Assembly: GCA_029959085.1 (NCBI GenBank)
Contig: JARWIR010000016.1
Span: forward strand, 5,749,441 to 5,813,440
DNA: 64,000 nt
Direction: 5' to 3'
DNA from: Nemophila menziesii
Taxonomy: Eukaryota > Streptophyta > Magnoliopsida > Boraginales > Hydrophyllaceae
Shown here: positions 23,503 to 34,520 of the stretch, piece by piece
How the letters are laid out: the number at the start of each line of letters is the position of its first letter
How positions within the stretch are numbered: position 1 is the first letter of the stretch
Position numbers and translations under genes: made by a program
The notes under the pieces: generated by a model
Database searches by the model: none
What the model was told of the DNA's origin: nothing
What the model saw: only the letters and a program-made list of their open reading frames with translations

Positions 23503-24238
23503 TAGGGCTGTAAATGAACCAAGCCGCTCGCGAGCAACTCGAGCTCGGCTCGGAAAAAGCTTGACTCGAGATCGTTCGTTAAACTAAACGAGCCGAGCTC
23601 GAGCCTAAAACCGAGCTCGTTTATTAAACGAGTCGAGCCGAGCCTGTTCGCGAGCTTTTCTGAAAAGCTCGTGAAAAATATAAATAAATTATAAATATCT
23701 ATTACATATTGATATTTGACAATTCAAAAATTTAAAACCAATTACTATATTAAAAAACCTTATCATATCCCAACAATTACATGTCACTCCCCCCCCTCTA
23801 CCTACTTAATTATAAAAAATCATTCAAAATTTAACAATCCAAAGAAAGAATACGTGACTGTATTTAGTGATAGTTTACAATAGTCAATTACATTCTAATT
23901 AAAAATTTATATAATTAAAAGATTTGCAACAATGTATCTTATAATTAATCCAGAAAAGCCTAAGATAAAAGAAGGGATTTCTAACTCGAAATAGATTTAA
24001 ACAAGCTTTTAAGCTCGAGCTCGAGCTCGAAATAGATTTAAACAAGCTTTTGAGCTCGAGCTCGAAACACTTTTAAACGAGCTTTCGAGCTCGAGCTCTG
24101 TTATATTCTCACGAGCCGAGCTCGAACACTAACTTCAAAGCTCGGCTCGAGCTCGAGCTCGGCTCGTTTAAATTTATAAATAAATAAACAAGCCTGTACA
24201 TCTACTATTCGGCTCGGCTTGGCTCGTTTACAGCCCTA
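23503..24238. mobile_element. hAT-like MITE rich in GAGCTC words, 736 bp
   Basis: The terminal inverted repeat reads TAGGGCTGTAAATGA at the left and the complement of TCGTTTACAGCCCTA at the right. The flanks AAGACATG (23495-23502) and ACGACATA (24239-24246) agree at 6 of 8 positions, consistent with an aged 8-bp hAT duplication. The interior alternates AT-rich DNA with CTCGAGCTCGGCTCG-type arms and a short tandem array near 24005-24090. It interrupts the Copia gag frame, which confirms that it is an insertion. Confidence 0.88.
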
Positions 24239-25777
24239 ACGACATAAATGGACCTTCCATAACTATTCTCCAAAGATCGGGATCTTTGGATTTTATAAAA
24301 TCCTCTATTTTTAGTCTCCAAGTGAAATAATAAGTGCTTAAAAAGTGGAGCTCATGTAGAAGATGACTCTTCCAAAAGATTAAACTCTATGTCGTTTACT
24401 CTATAAACGATTAATCTATTCACGTAGAGTTAGGTTTCGATACTAATTTAAAGTCCTAGAGGGGTGAATAGGATACTAATAAGATTAATGCCTAATTAAA
24501 AATCTTTTGGCCAATTATAAAAGAAAATCTTCTAAGTCAATATTTGTCAAAACTACATATACATCCACTAATTAAATTGCTACAGAAAATCTATTAGAGA
24601 TTAGGAGGATCTTTTTATATGAGCAGATAAATCTTTCAAACGCGGTCGTTTTAATATAAAGAACATTAAATTCTGATAGTAACGAATGGGATATGACTAA
24701 ATCAATATCTACCAAGGTTTATCTTGTCGTACAATTTAGGGATACGAATTTTGGTAAGATTAGGACTCATTGACTTGGAGATTACTCCTAAATTCGACCA
24801 AGGGCCTATATATATCCATTACTACCTTAGAGAAATAATCCTTGGTCAGTCCTTAATCATCTAAAGACCAAGAGGAAGCTTACATATAGAAAAGAGAAGA
24901 TCAGAAGTAGTTGGACAACCATTCATGCCTTTCCAACCCTACGAATTGGTAATTTATCTTCTTTCTTTCTCTAGTATGAAAAAATTATATTTAGCTTGAG
25001 ATTAACATAAGGGTATGAAACCTAGACTTGTTTTATATCTATTTTAATTTGGGATGTCTTTTACATTTAATCGAAGTTAGTGTTGTTACCTTTGTTTTTA
25101 TGTGCTTTGATGTAGTGTGCGTAGTTTTTGCGGAGGCCTACGTATAGGATTACCTTAATAGTAGTTTTATAGTCACTTGGAAGGGGTATCTAATTATTGA
25201 AACACCACATTAACGTCTAGTATGCAGTAGTGATCTGGAAGGGTTGCCTAACTAGATAGTCACCAGGGTTTGAGAATAACCACCAATAATTGCGCAGGGT
25301 CACCTTACCCAAGTCCCCTGGTAATTGTTAGATCGCCACCTAAGTTCACCCTGAAGGGGGTTGGGAGGAATATAAAATCCTGGCTATTGCATATCACTCA
25401 ATTCTCTCTTACATAAATAGGTTATAACACAAGGCTAGTGGGGATTAGTTGCTAGATATCGAGCTAAACTCTCATACTACTTCTTTCTCTTTATTTATTT
25501 TCCTGTCTTTATTTTATTTGGTTAATTGTTCAGAGTCTAAAAAACCAAAAAAAAAATCAGAGTCTTTTCTTTCCATCGGTTTATTCTTCGAACTTCTTTA
25601 TTTGCACTTTATATTTGCATAAAGTTCTCCCTAACTTGCGTAGTCACTGAGAACGAATTCTACTTATCATTAAAACTTAAGTACAATCTGTGATACTTGC
25701 AGTGAGTAACGCGTTTGGGTAGGGTAATAGTTGCATCTTTATTTTATCATTATTTTATCACACCATAACTGACACCA

Positions 25778-26480
25778 AAAGACGAGTAATCAATATACGA
25801 TAAGTAAAGAGATAAGGGACATAAAGTACACAACAATGTATAGTGGCTTGGTTATCCCTACTCCACTACCTAAGGTAGCCACCTTAACATTTTAAATCTT
25901 CTTAACTAAGCTTTCGTGTCTCTCTTAATCAGGGTGAGAACACAATACCCTTACAACCACTCGATACCACAAAGTAAACTCTTGTGCTATCGCAACAGAA
26001 GAAAACCGAGCATACTGGTTATACTCACACTCTCTCTTAATCTATTTATCACAAAGACTAAATCTAAGAGAATAAAAACAAGTGTTTGATTGGTTGAAGG
26101 ATTTTGCTAAACAAACTCCTAAAGAGTGGATATAGCTTTAAGCTTCAAACCCCTCTTAAGTGGATTTGACTTGAATGCTTCTTGAATTAAAACTCCTTGA
26201 TTGAGTAGATTAGACAAGTTTAATGATCAAGCTTAAATGGATAAACTTTTATGGCTTGATACCTCTTTAATGGATGTATAAACCTGTAATAATTATATTG
26301 GAAAGAAGTAAAGATCTGCACATCATTAAACTCCCTTCTATAGACAACTTTTCTGACTCTGGCCGGTAATGCCGGTCCGGTTTGTCTTCTTGTCCAACGG
26401 CAGAATCCTACGTGGCATGTGACCGTTGGGTAACGGCTTTTTCTACCAGTATGCCGGTCCATTTATGAAACTTTAGCTTA
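25778..26480. mobile_element. Copia LTR-like fragment
   Basis: This has the TATAGTGGCTTGG-TATCCCTACTCCACTAC pattern and a GTGCTATCGCAACAG stretch typical of some plant Copia LTRs. The part at about 25930-26040 resembles 35740-35840. At 26350-26460 are repeated CCGGT-containing words. Ends and strand cannot be fixed. Confidence 0.5.
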
Positions 26481-26699
26481 GTAAACCTTGCTCTTAGGAG
26501 GAGAAAATGCATTTATATATAGTATAAATATGGTAAGTGCATTATTTTGGGGATATTTAAAACACGATTTGGCAAATATTAAAACAAGATTAAAAGGAAT
26601 CTAGGCCAACAAAGGTGCAACCAGAATGAAGTGTCCAATTAACATGACTGGAATTTATCCGTTTCGTTCAATATTTCACATACATCATCATATATTAGG

Positions 26700-27735
26700 C
26701 ATGTAGGTTACATTAGATTCGTTATTACCAACATCTAGTTTGTTTTAAAGTTTAAAATAGTTCTTCTCTAAATGTCCAATTTTCCACAATGAGAATGTTT
26801 TTTTAGTCTCTTTAGACTTAGGATTAATTTGAAATGTTTTCTTATTTTTATTTGAATCGGGGACATGTGTAGTATCTGTTCTAGGTTTACTAAATAAGTT
26901 AGAGCAAATTATTCTATTCAAATTAATTTCATTTTCTTCGGTTTTTAAGGCAACAACTACTTGATCAAAAGAAGGGTTAGTACTCGCATATTGGAAAGGG
27001 TTTTTTCATAACTTGATAAGAATCAAGAACAACGTTCAAAATAATCATGCATTTATAGTATCACCTAAAGTTGAGGGGTACCATTCAACATCAAATTCAT
27101 TTTCAAGAACTCATCAAGATTATTATTTAAAGATTTTCTAGCATATATTTTATAATTGAACAAAGATCTTTTCATAAAAACCAGGTTGGATTAAGCTTGG
27201 TTGAATAAAGATAGTCTAACTTGCCCCAGATCTCAAGTGCGGTATCACATCCATATACCTTTTAAATAACTGAATCGAACGGATTAAGGAACAAAATATT
27301 GTTAGCCTCTTATTTAATTTCACCTTCTTTGTCCATAAGACCCTTAAGACATTTTTTGATATCCTCAATCAATGCATGCCCGTATTTATGATGAGACAGC
27401 GTCTTCATCTTTTTCTGCCATTTACCAAAGTCAATTTTTCCATCAGGTAAGCACAAGAAATATATATAAAATGTACTAACAAACAGAAAGAACCTCAAAG
27501 TATAAAATACTTTTTAAATCGCAAGTTTATAAAACCATAAAATCTCATAAACGAAAAAGCCTCCAAGAGATTTAAGAAAATACAAAAATCTTTTAAAACC
27601 ACCAAGAGTTTTAAGAAAAGTCAGAGCCCTCAAAATTTAACCCATGAAAAAAAGAAGTTAAATCGGCTTCAGGTCTGCATGATCAAAACCCTAAAAGAAT
27701 AAAACATACTAGATTTAAACAAGCTCTAATACCAC
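26700..27735 (-). pseudogene. Second Copia gag remnant with PBS
   Basis: Next to the LTR at 27736-28427, the plus strand GCTCTAATACCA (27723-27734) is the complement of a TGGTATTAGAGC primer-binding site for initiator tRNA-Met. Further in, the minus strand encodes UBN2-type gag (27498-27310, with DGKIDFGKWQKKM, continuing as KVYGCDTALEIWGKLDYLYSTK). A decayed zinc knuckle (HCGK) lies near 26790. Stops are frequent. No pol was found. Confidence 0.75.
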
Positions 27736-28427
27736 TGTTGTAAAGACCTTTAGATTTAGTTTTGAGTTTTAAGTGTTTTCACAAAAATAATTAAGAACAG
27801 AAAGCAAAGAATACAAACAATTTATCGTTGTTCAAGAAAAGTCTACATCCACGTTGAGCTCTCGTGAGAGAAATGGCTTCACTAAAATACCTCTACTTAC
27901 ATATTACAGATGTTTCTCAAAGTATTCAAACACTTCTATTATAAATTTCAAGTTATACCGATAATCCAAAGAACCCTAGCCAACTACGCTTACTATCTAA
28001 TAAGTATCAAGGGGATTTTTGTTGTGTATTGATTAATCTAGCTAATACAAATGATATAAAAGATCTACTCTAATTAGAAGATAAAAACCCTAAGTTTTTT
28101 ATTCTGATAACGAGAGAGAAGTCTAATAAAAAAGAGAACACGAGAATGATTGTAAAATAGAAGAAGTACGCCTTATATATGGGATTTGGGTGGGTTTAAT
28201 CTTAGTCGCCCAATAAGATCAAGATCAATGGTTGAAACGCATCTCGCATTCACTAATCATTACGTTTCGAAATGGACTTGAGATCAATAACAAATTAGTT
28301 TACTAACCCATTAAACTCATAAGTCAAGACTTAAATAAATCACGAGTTGGACTAACCTAAATCAAACACCTAAACACACTTCTCTCACACATATATAAAT
28401 ATATATATTTTTATATAAAATCCAACA
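27736..28427 (-). mobile_element. Copia LTR, 692 bp
   Basis: On the minus strand it starts TGTTGGATTTTATATAAA and ends CTTTACAACA, one base before the primer-binding site. It is the 5' LTR of the gag remnant on its left. No partner LTR was found, so the element is truncated on the other side. Confidence 0.75.
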
Positions 28428-28732
28428 AGGTTGATTTAGCATTAATTTATATGGAGATATTTATGCAAAAATATACAATATTTTTGTGATTGGTTGATAT
28501 TTTTTAATCTTTTTACTAGGGTCGAATTAGAAAATAAAATAGAGTGGACTTGAATCTATTTCCCTCCATAACCCACTCCCCAAGGTCACTTTTGACTTTG
28601 AGTTGAGTACGTATTTTGTTGGGGGCCCACCCGCCCATCCGTACTCCACATAAAAACAAACGTTGTTAAGCTATTGTTCTTCTAAACTAACAACACAACA
28701 TAACATCCACTTCGATTAATTTTAGGTTTCAA
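28428..28732 (+). promoter_or_regulatory. Upstream region of the WEB-family gene
   Basis: The space between the Copia LTR and the ATG is only about 300 bp, so the LTR end lies within the likely promoter. Candidate TATA-like sequence ACATAAAAAC occurs near 28650. The boundary of the native promoter is not visible. Confidence 0.35.
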
Positions 28733-30109
28733 ATGTCTGCGCAAGTCGTTTATGAAGCGGCTAATAATAGGGCGGAGATCGACACGTCCTCGCCGTTTAA
28801 GTCGGTGAAGGAGGCGGCTAATCTTTACGGAGGTTTTGGTTTCTGGAAACCCTCCTCTCACAACCACTCACAGGTATACATTACACTTACACCATCATAC
28901 GAATTTACCAAGGCTTGCTTTGTTATAGATTTATATGACAAATAAAACACAGTGTCCGAACTCACTACGAAAAACAAAAAAACACAGGAAATTTATGGGA
29001 TAATTAAGAGATTTTTAATGAAATTATTAAAGATTTAAGAGATATAATGAACATGTAGCTGCAAACTGTTTGAGGTGTCAGACAGTTTTGCTTCAGAGAA
29101 CCCGTACTCATGACTTTAATTAGTGTATCCCACAATTATTTAGTAAATTAGTCTTTTGTTGATAATTCATGTAATTATTTACCTGAATCAAAGTAATTAG
29201 CTTAATAAGTTTAGTGTCTTGATGTAATATGTAACTGTGTTAAATTTCTTTTGGCAGTTTGAGCATGAAGTTATGAATGTCAGTAAATTAGAGGGAGAAG
29301 CTGCAGAGTTGGAAAAAGACGTGTTATCTACAGAAAGAGAAACTCTAGATTTATTGAAGGAGCTGGAAAACACTAAATTAATTGTTCAAGAACTGAAGCT
29401 AAAGTTACAGAATGAAGAATCAAATACACGGGAAATTGAGAAACAGAGGATTTCCCTTGAAAAGACTATCGAAAAGGTATCTTCAAACACCAAAATTTCA
29501 TCTTTCGGAGAGATGCAAAAGTTGAGTTCCGAGACTGAGGAATTCGAAAAAATGAAGGAAGAAGCAAGATTAGAGATTTTGAAGGTAAATTCCGAGATTG
29601 AACGAACCAAAACGAGGGTGAGAACTGCCGAGAGTAGGATGATGTCAGCGAAAAAGCTTGAAGAAAGCGCACGAGCTAGCGAAGCTCTTGCTCTTGCAGA
29701 GATTGCAGAGATCGAAGCTTCTCGTGAGATGTCAAAAAAGGTTGAGGAAGTCAAAGAAGAAGTCAAAGCTAGTAAGAAGGCATTGGAAGAAGCTGAGTGC
29801 CAGGTGGAGACTGCCAAGGCGGGTAAATTGGCGGCAGAACAGGCTTTGCGTGACCGGAGAATACCGGAGCTTGACCGGAATCCAACTTTATCCGTCGGAA
29901 GGATTCTCAGTAGGAAGTTGCGTTTAACAGAAGACTATGAGAGCGGGACCCGAAAGCACACCCATGGGTGGAAGGTCTCACTTGGCCGAATACTTGGTGG
30001 GGTCCACTTGAGTGGTAAAGGCGACAAGGAAGATAAAATGCCAACGAAAAGAAAAAAGTTCGGATTATCACGGATCTCGTGTCTTGCAATGAAGCCATTT
30101 AAGAAATAG
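28733..30109 (+). CDS. WEB-family (DUF827) coiled-coil protein, 2 exons, 330 aa
   Basis: Exon 1 is 28733-28873 (47 codons) and exon 2 is 29258-30109 (283 codons plus stop). The intron is in phase 0 with GT at 28874 and AG ending 29257. The product belongs to the plant WEB/PMI family, named for WEAK CHLOROPLAST MOVEMENT UNDER BLUE LIGHT 1, which supports light-driven chloroplast relocation through actin. This short member has no known role. Residues 17-41 hold the family N-terminal motif (SSPFKSVKEAANLYGGFGFW). About 50-255 are continuous heptads rich in Glu, Lys and Leu (coiled coil). The C-terminus is basic (KRKKFGLSRISCLAMKPFKK). No signal peptide is present. The frame is intact and the start is the first ATG before the motif. 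Confidence 0.92.
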
Positions 30110-30670
30110 AAGATTAATTGATTTTAAGTTTTTCATTTAACTTGATGTAATGTACATGGATTAACCATATGCTTTTCGAACTTATAACTAAGTAATGAGA
30201 AAGTATATACAAGATTGCGTTTAAAGCTTGTTTTATTAGGGACGTTTCATGTTATTTTTTTAAGCACGGGGACTATACATGCTATTTACCCTTTTTTTAA
30301 ATTTTTAAAACTTGGAATTCTTGGATGCTGACATGTCAAATATATAAAGAAGTTGTATAATACCCTTGAATGAAACTTGTAACCACAGGGAATAAAAGGT
30401 CCTCATGGTAAGAGATTATTCTATTTATAAAAAGTCAAAAGCTGAAAAGCTCAATCCATTTGCTTTTTAAAACATCCTTCTCTCTCAGACCATATACCAA
30501 AAAATCTTTCTTCACAACACAATTAAGGTAATCAAGTTCTTCCATCTCTTAATTTATAATCTATATATCATTTTATTTATTATTATTTTACTGAATTTTG
30601 CTTTATATGAGATTTGATACTTTTATTTATAACTCAGCTTTCTTAAGATAATCGTCTTTGTTTGTGCAGG
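30110..30670 (+). promoter_or_regulatory. Promoter and probable 5' UTR intron of the saposin gene
   Basis: A TATA-like box TATTTATAAAAA lies at about 30422-30433. A probable untranslated first exon ends at AATTAAG followed by GTAATC near 30528. An AG acceptor precedes GATGGACCTG at 30669, giving a leader intron of about 140 bp that ends just before the ATG. This is inferred from splice-site pattern only. Confidence 0.5.
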
Positions 30671-31567
30671 ATGGACCTGAAGGTGGTTTTAGTTCTTTCT
30701 CTTCTGGGTTTGAGTTACTACTGTGATGCTAGGGAATTGTTGACCATATCTTCAGGTACTTACTCAAAGATGCTTTGTTTTTATTAGTTAATTGCAATAT
30801 AGGTCCCTATATTATGATTCTGTAAGCTTATATCATCTATCTTGATACAGTTGAAAAGAAGGAAAATATTTGCACGTTATGTGAAGAGTTGACCACCTCA
30901 GCAATAAACTATGTAGCTGCTAACGAAACTCAGACAGAGATCATCGAAATACTTCATCAATCATGCTCTAAGTTGCTTAATTTCGAACCAGAGGTTCGAA
31001 TAAACTAAACTTGTTGATCTTACACGTTTTCAAATCGTTCTTACATCATGAAACTTCGTGTTTTTGTGTTGTTACAGTGCATTACTTTGATTGATCATTA
31101 CGCTCCACTCTTCTTCTTAGAGATTTCATCAATAAAACCCGGAGATTTCTGTACACAATTTGGAGTTTGTGAACAAGTTGTTTTAATGTCTCAACGTTTT
31201 TCAAAAGAGGGGTGTGAGTTATGCCATCATGCAATTTCGGAAGCCTTGATAAAGTTAAAAGATCCCGAAACACAGTTAGAAATACTTGAAATCCTTCTCA
31301 AGGTGTGTGATGCTGCTGATAGTTATGCTAAACAGGTGCGCAAATTTTGGTAATTTTGTGCATTATATAAGGACCTAATTGCTAATTTTGTGAACTGTTT
31401 CGCAGTGTAAGAAATTGGTGTTTGAATATGGGCCGTTGATTATTGGCAATGCTGAGCAATTCTTGGAAAAAAATGACATATGTGCTTTGGTGCCTGCTTG
31501 TACTGCTACTACTAATGCTAAGCAATCTTCTCCTGGGGTAAAAATGTCCATGCATTCTGCATCTTAA
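30671..31567 (+). CDS. Secreted saposin-B domain protein, 4 exons, 215 aa
   Basis: Exons are 30671-30755, 30851-30993, 31078-31335 and 31406-31567, all with GT-AG introns and a continuous frame of 648 bases including TAA. Residues 1-21 form a signal peptide (hydrophobic VVLVLSLLGLSYY, then CDA). Two saposin-B domains follow, each with the six-cysteine pattern. Domain 1 spans about 34-109 (C36, C39, one near 66, C77, C101, C107). Domain 2 spans about 121-195 (C122, C125, one near 152, C163, C188, C194). Saposin-B folds bind lipids and commonly work in the vacuole or lysosome with lipid hydrolases. This small plant type has two domains and no protease, and its partner is unknown. The last exon could be read differently if GGGGTAAAA at 31535 were used as a donor, but read-through gives a clean stop. 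Confidence 0.93.
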
Positions 31568-32008
31568 AAACTTGTGTGGATGAGCTGTTATATACGCTTG
31601 AGATTGTGATTTGTGTCTTATAATGAAACTAAGGTTCTCGATTGATGTAAATAGTACTCCGGATTCTACTATATGCGAAAATTGCACTATTGGTCCTTAT
31701 AACGTAGATGGTTGGTTATGTACACTTAATATCTCAATTCGTGTATATTGATGAAATTAAGGTACTAAATTGTTGTAAATTGTACTTTGGATTCTTACAC
31801 ATGTAATATATATATATATTCTTGATTCTTAAACTGGTTTGCATTATATGTTCCTATATTATGCAAAAATTGCACTATAGGTCCTTCAACTTACCGATGC
31901 AACCATGGCTCAACTCAGCTCACCACCACACTCAAATCAGTCTTCTCTTTCAAACTCTCGTTGACAGTAATACCGCGTGAGATGAAATGCTCCAAAATTT
32001 AAAAGTCA
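31568..32008. other. 3' flank of the saposin gene, unassigned
   Basis: The stretch includes two similar segments (near 31610-31700 and 31735-31890) containing words such as TGAAACTAAGGTTCTCGATTG and GCACTATTGGTCCTT, a short imperfect tandem duplication. No gene was found. Confidence 0.4.
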
Positions 32009-32262
32009 TTTTTTTTTTGTCAAACGTTAATATATATTAAATACGAAAGGCGATTACCAAAAGACAGTCACCCGAATGCCTCAAGGGGAGGAGGTGAAGA
32101 ACTCTACTCACCAAACAACGTGCCTAAAAGTATGTGTTTGGCATCCCAGTCAACCATAAATCGAATAAAATTATTACAACAACCAAAATTAAAATAGGGG
32201 TTTGTGAAATCAACGGCTTCATGAGCCACTCACTATCATTCTCCAAATTTTTTAAGTCGTAT
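32009..32262 (-). mobile_element. Probable 5'-truncated LINE tail
   Basis: It begins with a poly-T run followed by GTCAAACGTTAATATATATT. This resembles the 3' end of the large LINE at 47697, where poly-T is followed by CAAACATAATATATT. Flanks CTCCAAAATTTAAAAGTCA (about 31990) and CTCCAAATTTTTTAAGTCG (about 32243) look like an aged target duplication. No coding sequence remains. Confidence 0.5.
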
Positions 32263-33210
32263 GTTTGATTAATGAAGTTGTTTTGTGATACGGTTGTTCC
32301 AAAGGCTAACTTCTGTTAATTTCACAAGGGTAAAATCATTATTCTAGGTATTTCATAATCCCCAATAGTATAATTTATACAAGAAACTCAAAAATTATAT
32401 TGTTCAAATTCAACCGAAAATGTTTCTTTTACGGAAGATCTGTATATGCAATTGGCATCCAGAATCCACCTTGACACAATTACAGCATTACTGCAGCAAT
32501 CCACAAAAGTAGACCAACAACAAGTGCATGAAAGTAGAAGATGAGGATTTATAGAGTTATAGCCATGATAGATAGTTCTTCACATCCAAGCCCAATTGAA
32601 CTAAAATTAAACATGCCCCAAAGCATGATACATCAATACCTCAACATGTTGAATCTTGTGGATATTCCATTTCCAAATCAATTTTACCTTGATAATTGCT
32701 CTATTTGAACATCATGGTCCTGAAAATTCTTCATGTTTTACAACATGCCTATCTAGACCCATAGCTAGCTTTTTAAAGCATCAACTCAGACTAGAAGAAA
32801 ACTAACCAAGACCAAGGCACTCAGGTAAAGAAAGTACTGGAGGCACAGAAGCTGAATAGTTTCTTCCAGAGAAGATACTCTAGAAAACCCTCAAAATAAG
32901 AATATTAAAAAAATAAAAATGAACAGTGGTAGGCAAGAGAAAAGACAGCCATAAATTTCCAGAAGAGATGCAAAGGACAATTTTGGTCAAAGTCAAGGAA
33001 AACAGCATCTATATAAAAGAGAGAATTACAATGCAATCAAAGATTAAAGAAGACAATAGTATGTAGTGCACAAGACCAGCTTAATAAATTGATAAAGTTT
33101 TTGCCGATGATACTTAACATACTGATACTGAAAACTACGCTCAATTGGTTCTTATGTTTGATTCTCATAAAATTGTGTTTTAAATTCTAACAATTACAGA
33201 ATCACTAAAC
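32263..33210. other. 3' flank of mTERF copy B
   Basis: No gene was recognised. At about 33140-33190 a stretch with TAAGAACCAATTGAG on the minus strand recurs downstream of the mTERF pseudogene (near 62660-62710), so the duplicated unit included 3' flanking DNA. Confidence 0.5.
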
Positions 33211-34350
33211 TCACACTGAAAGCTTCATCTTTTCCTGATACACTTTTAACACCTCAGGAGCTTCTTTTTTATAACACTCCACATACTTCTTAAGAAACTT
33301 CTCCTCTGAATACATTAGCAATGTTTGCAAGCTAGAATCTTCTTTGATAAAACCTTTTAAAATCAGAACTTGGTAAACTGCACACCTGGGAATAATTCTT
33401 CTGTTTAAATTATAAGAAAGTATTTTTGATTTTTGCATCAACCTTGAGGGATCCCAACCAATTTCATTAACAAAAAACCTCATTATCTTATCAATCTTAT
33501 CATCTGAAACCAACATACAACGAGGGTCTCTCACAAAAGTTGCCAAAACCTCATCCTTAGAACAACCCCATTTTTTGTAAAGCTCCATTTTCTTTTTCCA
33601 AGAAGACCTACTAAGCCCAAACATAGCACCAATAGCTGTGAAGAAAGTTGATTTGACAGGATCAACACCCATCTTGTCAACCTCTTTAATAACTTCTTTA
33701 AATCTAATAGGAGGAAAGGTCAATGCACGTGGCCAACATTTCAAAAAACTCCTAATTTTAGGCTCAGACGCACCAACCTTTCGCAAAGTTTCTATATTGG
33801 AAACCACATTATGAAAATGTGTTATCAAACTTGGACATCGTTTAACTGTAAATATTGCATCTCCAGAATAACCAAATAATTTCTTTAAGCAACTAAAAGC
33901 AGGTATAATTTTTCTATCCAAATTCGTTGAAAAAATATCAGGTGCTGCAGCTAATGTTGTTGTTAGGTCTGCTTTCGAAACACCTTGAGACAGAAAAAAA
34001 TTAATCTTGGGCAAAAGCGTGTTTTCAGGATCAGACAAAGCAACCTGAGGATAAATCCTTATCAATTTAAAGACTTGTGTTTCAGTAAACCCTTGGTTCT
34101 TCAAGAAAGATATAACTGCATCTGGCTTGTCCGAGTTGTTAAAATTCGCGTACTTTGAAGCTGAAAGTGCCCGTTCTGGTGAAAACCCACATTTATCTTT
34201 GAAATAATTACAAGAAAAGGAGGAATCTTTTTCACTTTTTGATGAGAATAATAAAAAGTGGTTGAGCTGAAGAATATGCAGTTCGTGTGTTGATGAAGTT
34301 GTTAAAGAATGCTTAAAATGAGGAATAGATTTGCAAATAAAATTAAACAT
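33211..34350 (-). CDS. mTERF-family protein, copy B (intact, 379 aa, mosaic)
   Basis: Intronless paralogue of the gene at 5334-6488, with a complete frame and the same N-terminal transit-like segment and mTERF helix array. Its ancestry is mixed. Residues 1-128 differ from copy A at about ten positions but from copy C at more than twice as many. From about 129 to 205 the match switches to copy C (TTTLAA, DIFSTNLDRK, LKKLFGYSGDAIFTVKRCP, THFHNVVSNIETLRKV). The last 60 residues again resemble copy A in places (VLILKGFIKE, YQEKMKLSV). This pattern suggests gene conversion or unequal exchange in the cluster. It ends at the ancestral stop, KLSV. The role is as for copy A: organelle nucleic-acid binding is inferred from the family and the target is unknown. 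Confidence 0.95.
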   Translation of the reverse strand: MFNFICKSIPHFKHSLTTSSTHELHILQLNHFLLFSSKSEKDSSFSCNYFKDKCGFSPERALSASKYANFNNSDKPDAVISFLKNQGFTETQVFKLIRIYPQVALSDPENTLLPKINFFLSQGVSKADLTTTLAAAPDIFSTNLDRKIIPAFSCLKKLFGYSGDAIFTVKRCPSLITHFHNVVSNIETLRKVGASEPKIRSFLKCWPRALTFPPIRFKEVIKEVDKMGVDPVKSTFFTAIGAMFGLSRSSWKKKMELYKKWGCSKDEVLATFVRDPRCMLVSDDKIDKIMRFFVNEIGWDPSRLMQKSKILSYNLNRRIIPRCAVYQVLILKGFIKEDSSLQTLLMYSEEKFLKKYVECYKKEAPEVLKVYQEKMKLSV

Positions 34351-34520
34351 TGTTAAAATATATAAGAAAATGGTGGAAAGATCTCGCCTAAACTCCTCTT
34401 CTTGAATTGATTTTCCCTCTTACCTCTAAAACCCTCGTTGGAAAGCTGATGAAGCAGAGCAATGGTCGATGCAGCCTTGATTTTGTAAGAGGCTGACCCG
34501 CTTTGCCTTTTCCTTAACCC
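34351..34520 (-). promoter_or_regulatory. Conserved 5' flank of mTERF copy B
   Basis: It contains the same two blocks as copy A: the minus-strand GTTTAGGCGAGATCTTTCC just before the ATG, and the plus-strand GATGAAGCAGAGCAATG (about 34447) further upstream. Similarity to the flank of copy A continues for about 120 bp. Confidence 0.55.

Larger units (their letters stand above)
22190..24770 (-). mobile_element. Copia fragment nested in the LTR
   Basis: Minus-strand Copia remnant. Its 5' end shows the usual TATTCACCCCTCTAGGAC LTR terminus and a degraded primer-binding site near 24425-24470. The gag (UBN2 type) starts near 24300 and resumes at 23500 after a MITE insertion. A CCHC knuckle (CNYCGKVGHRVSTC) lies near 22760-22720. 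Several stops break the frame. Protease, integrase and reverse transcriptase are not visible. The outer borders are approximate. Confidence 0.75.
21842..25777 (+). mobile_element. Athila-like family LTR split by a Copia insertion
   Basis: The left part (21842 to about 22190) starts TGATGTCTCC and carries the 46-bp terminal stem-loop (21842-21887). The right part (about 24770-25777) resumes the LTR and ends TAACTGACACCA. The last kilobase parallels the other LTRs: an ACCAAGAGGAAGC block, an AAACCTAGACTTG block, stepwise GGAAGGGG-TAA segments, and an ending with TTTATTTTATCA. No 5-bp duplication can be matched and no primer-binding site follows, so it is either a remnant or a solo LTR with altered flanks. 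Confidence 0.8.

Noticed and set aside
29386..29817. Antisense open frame of 143 codons
   Set aside because: It is the complement of the WEB coiled coil, whose codon pattern keeps the opposite strand free of stops.
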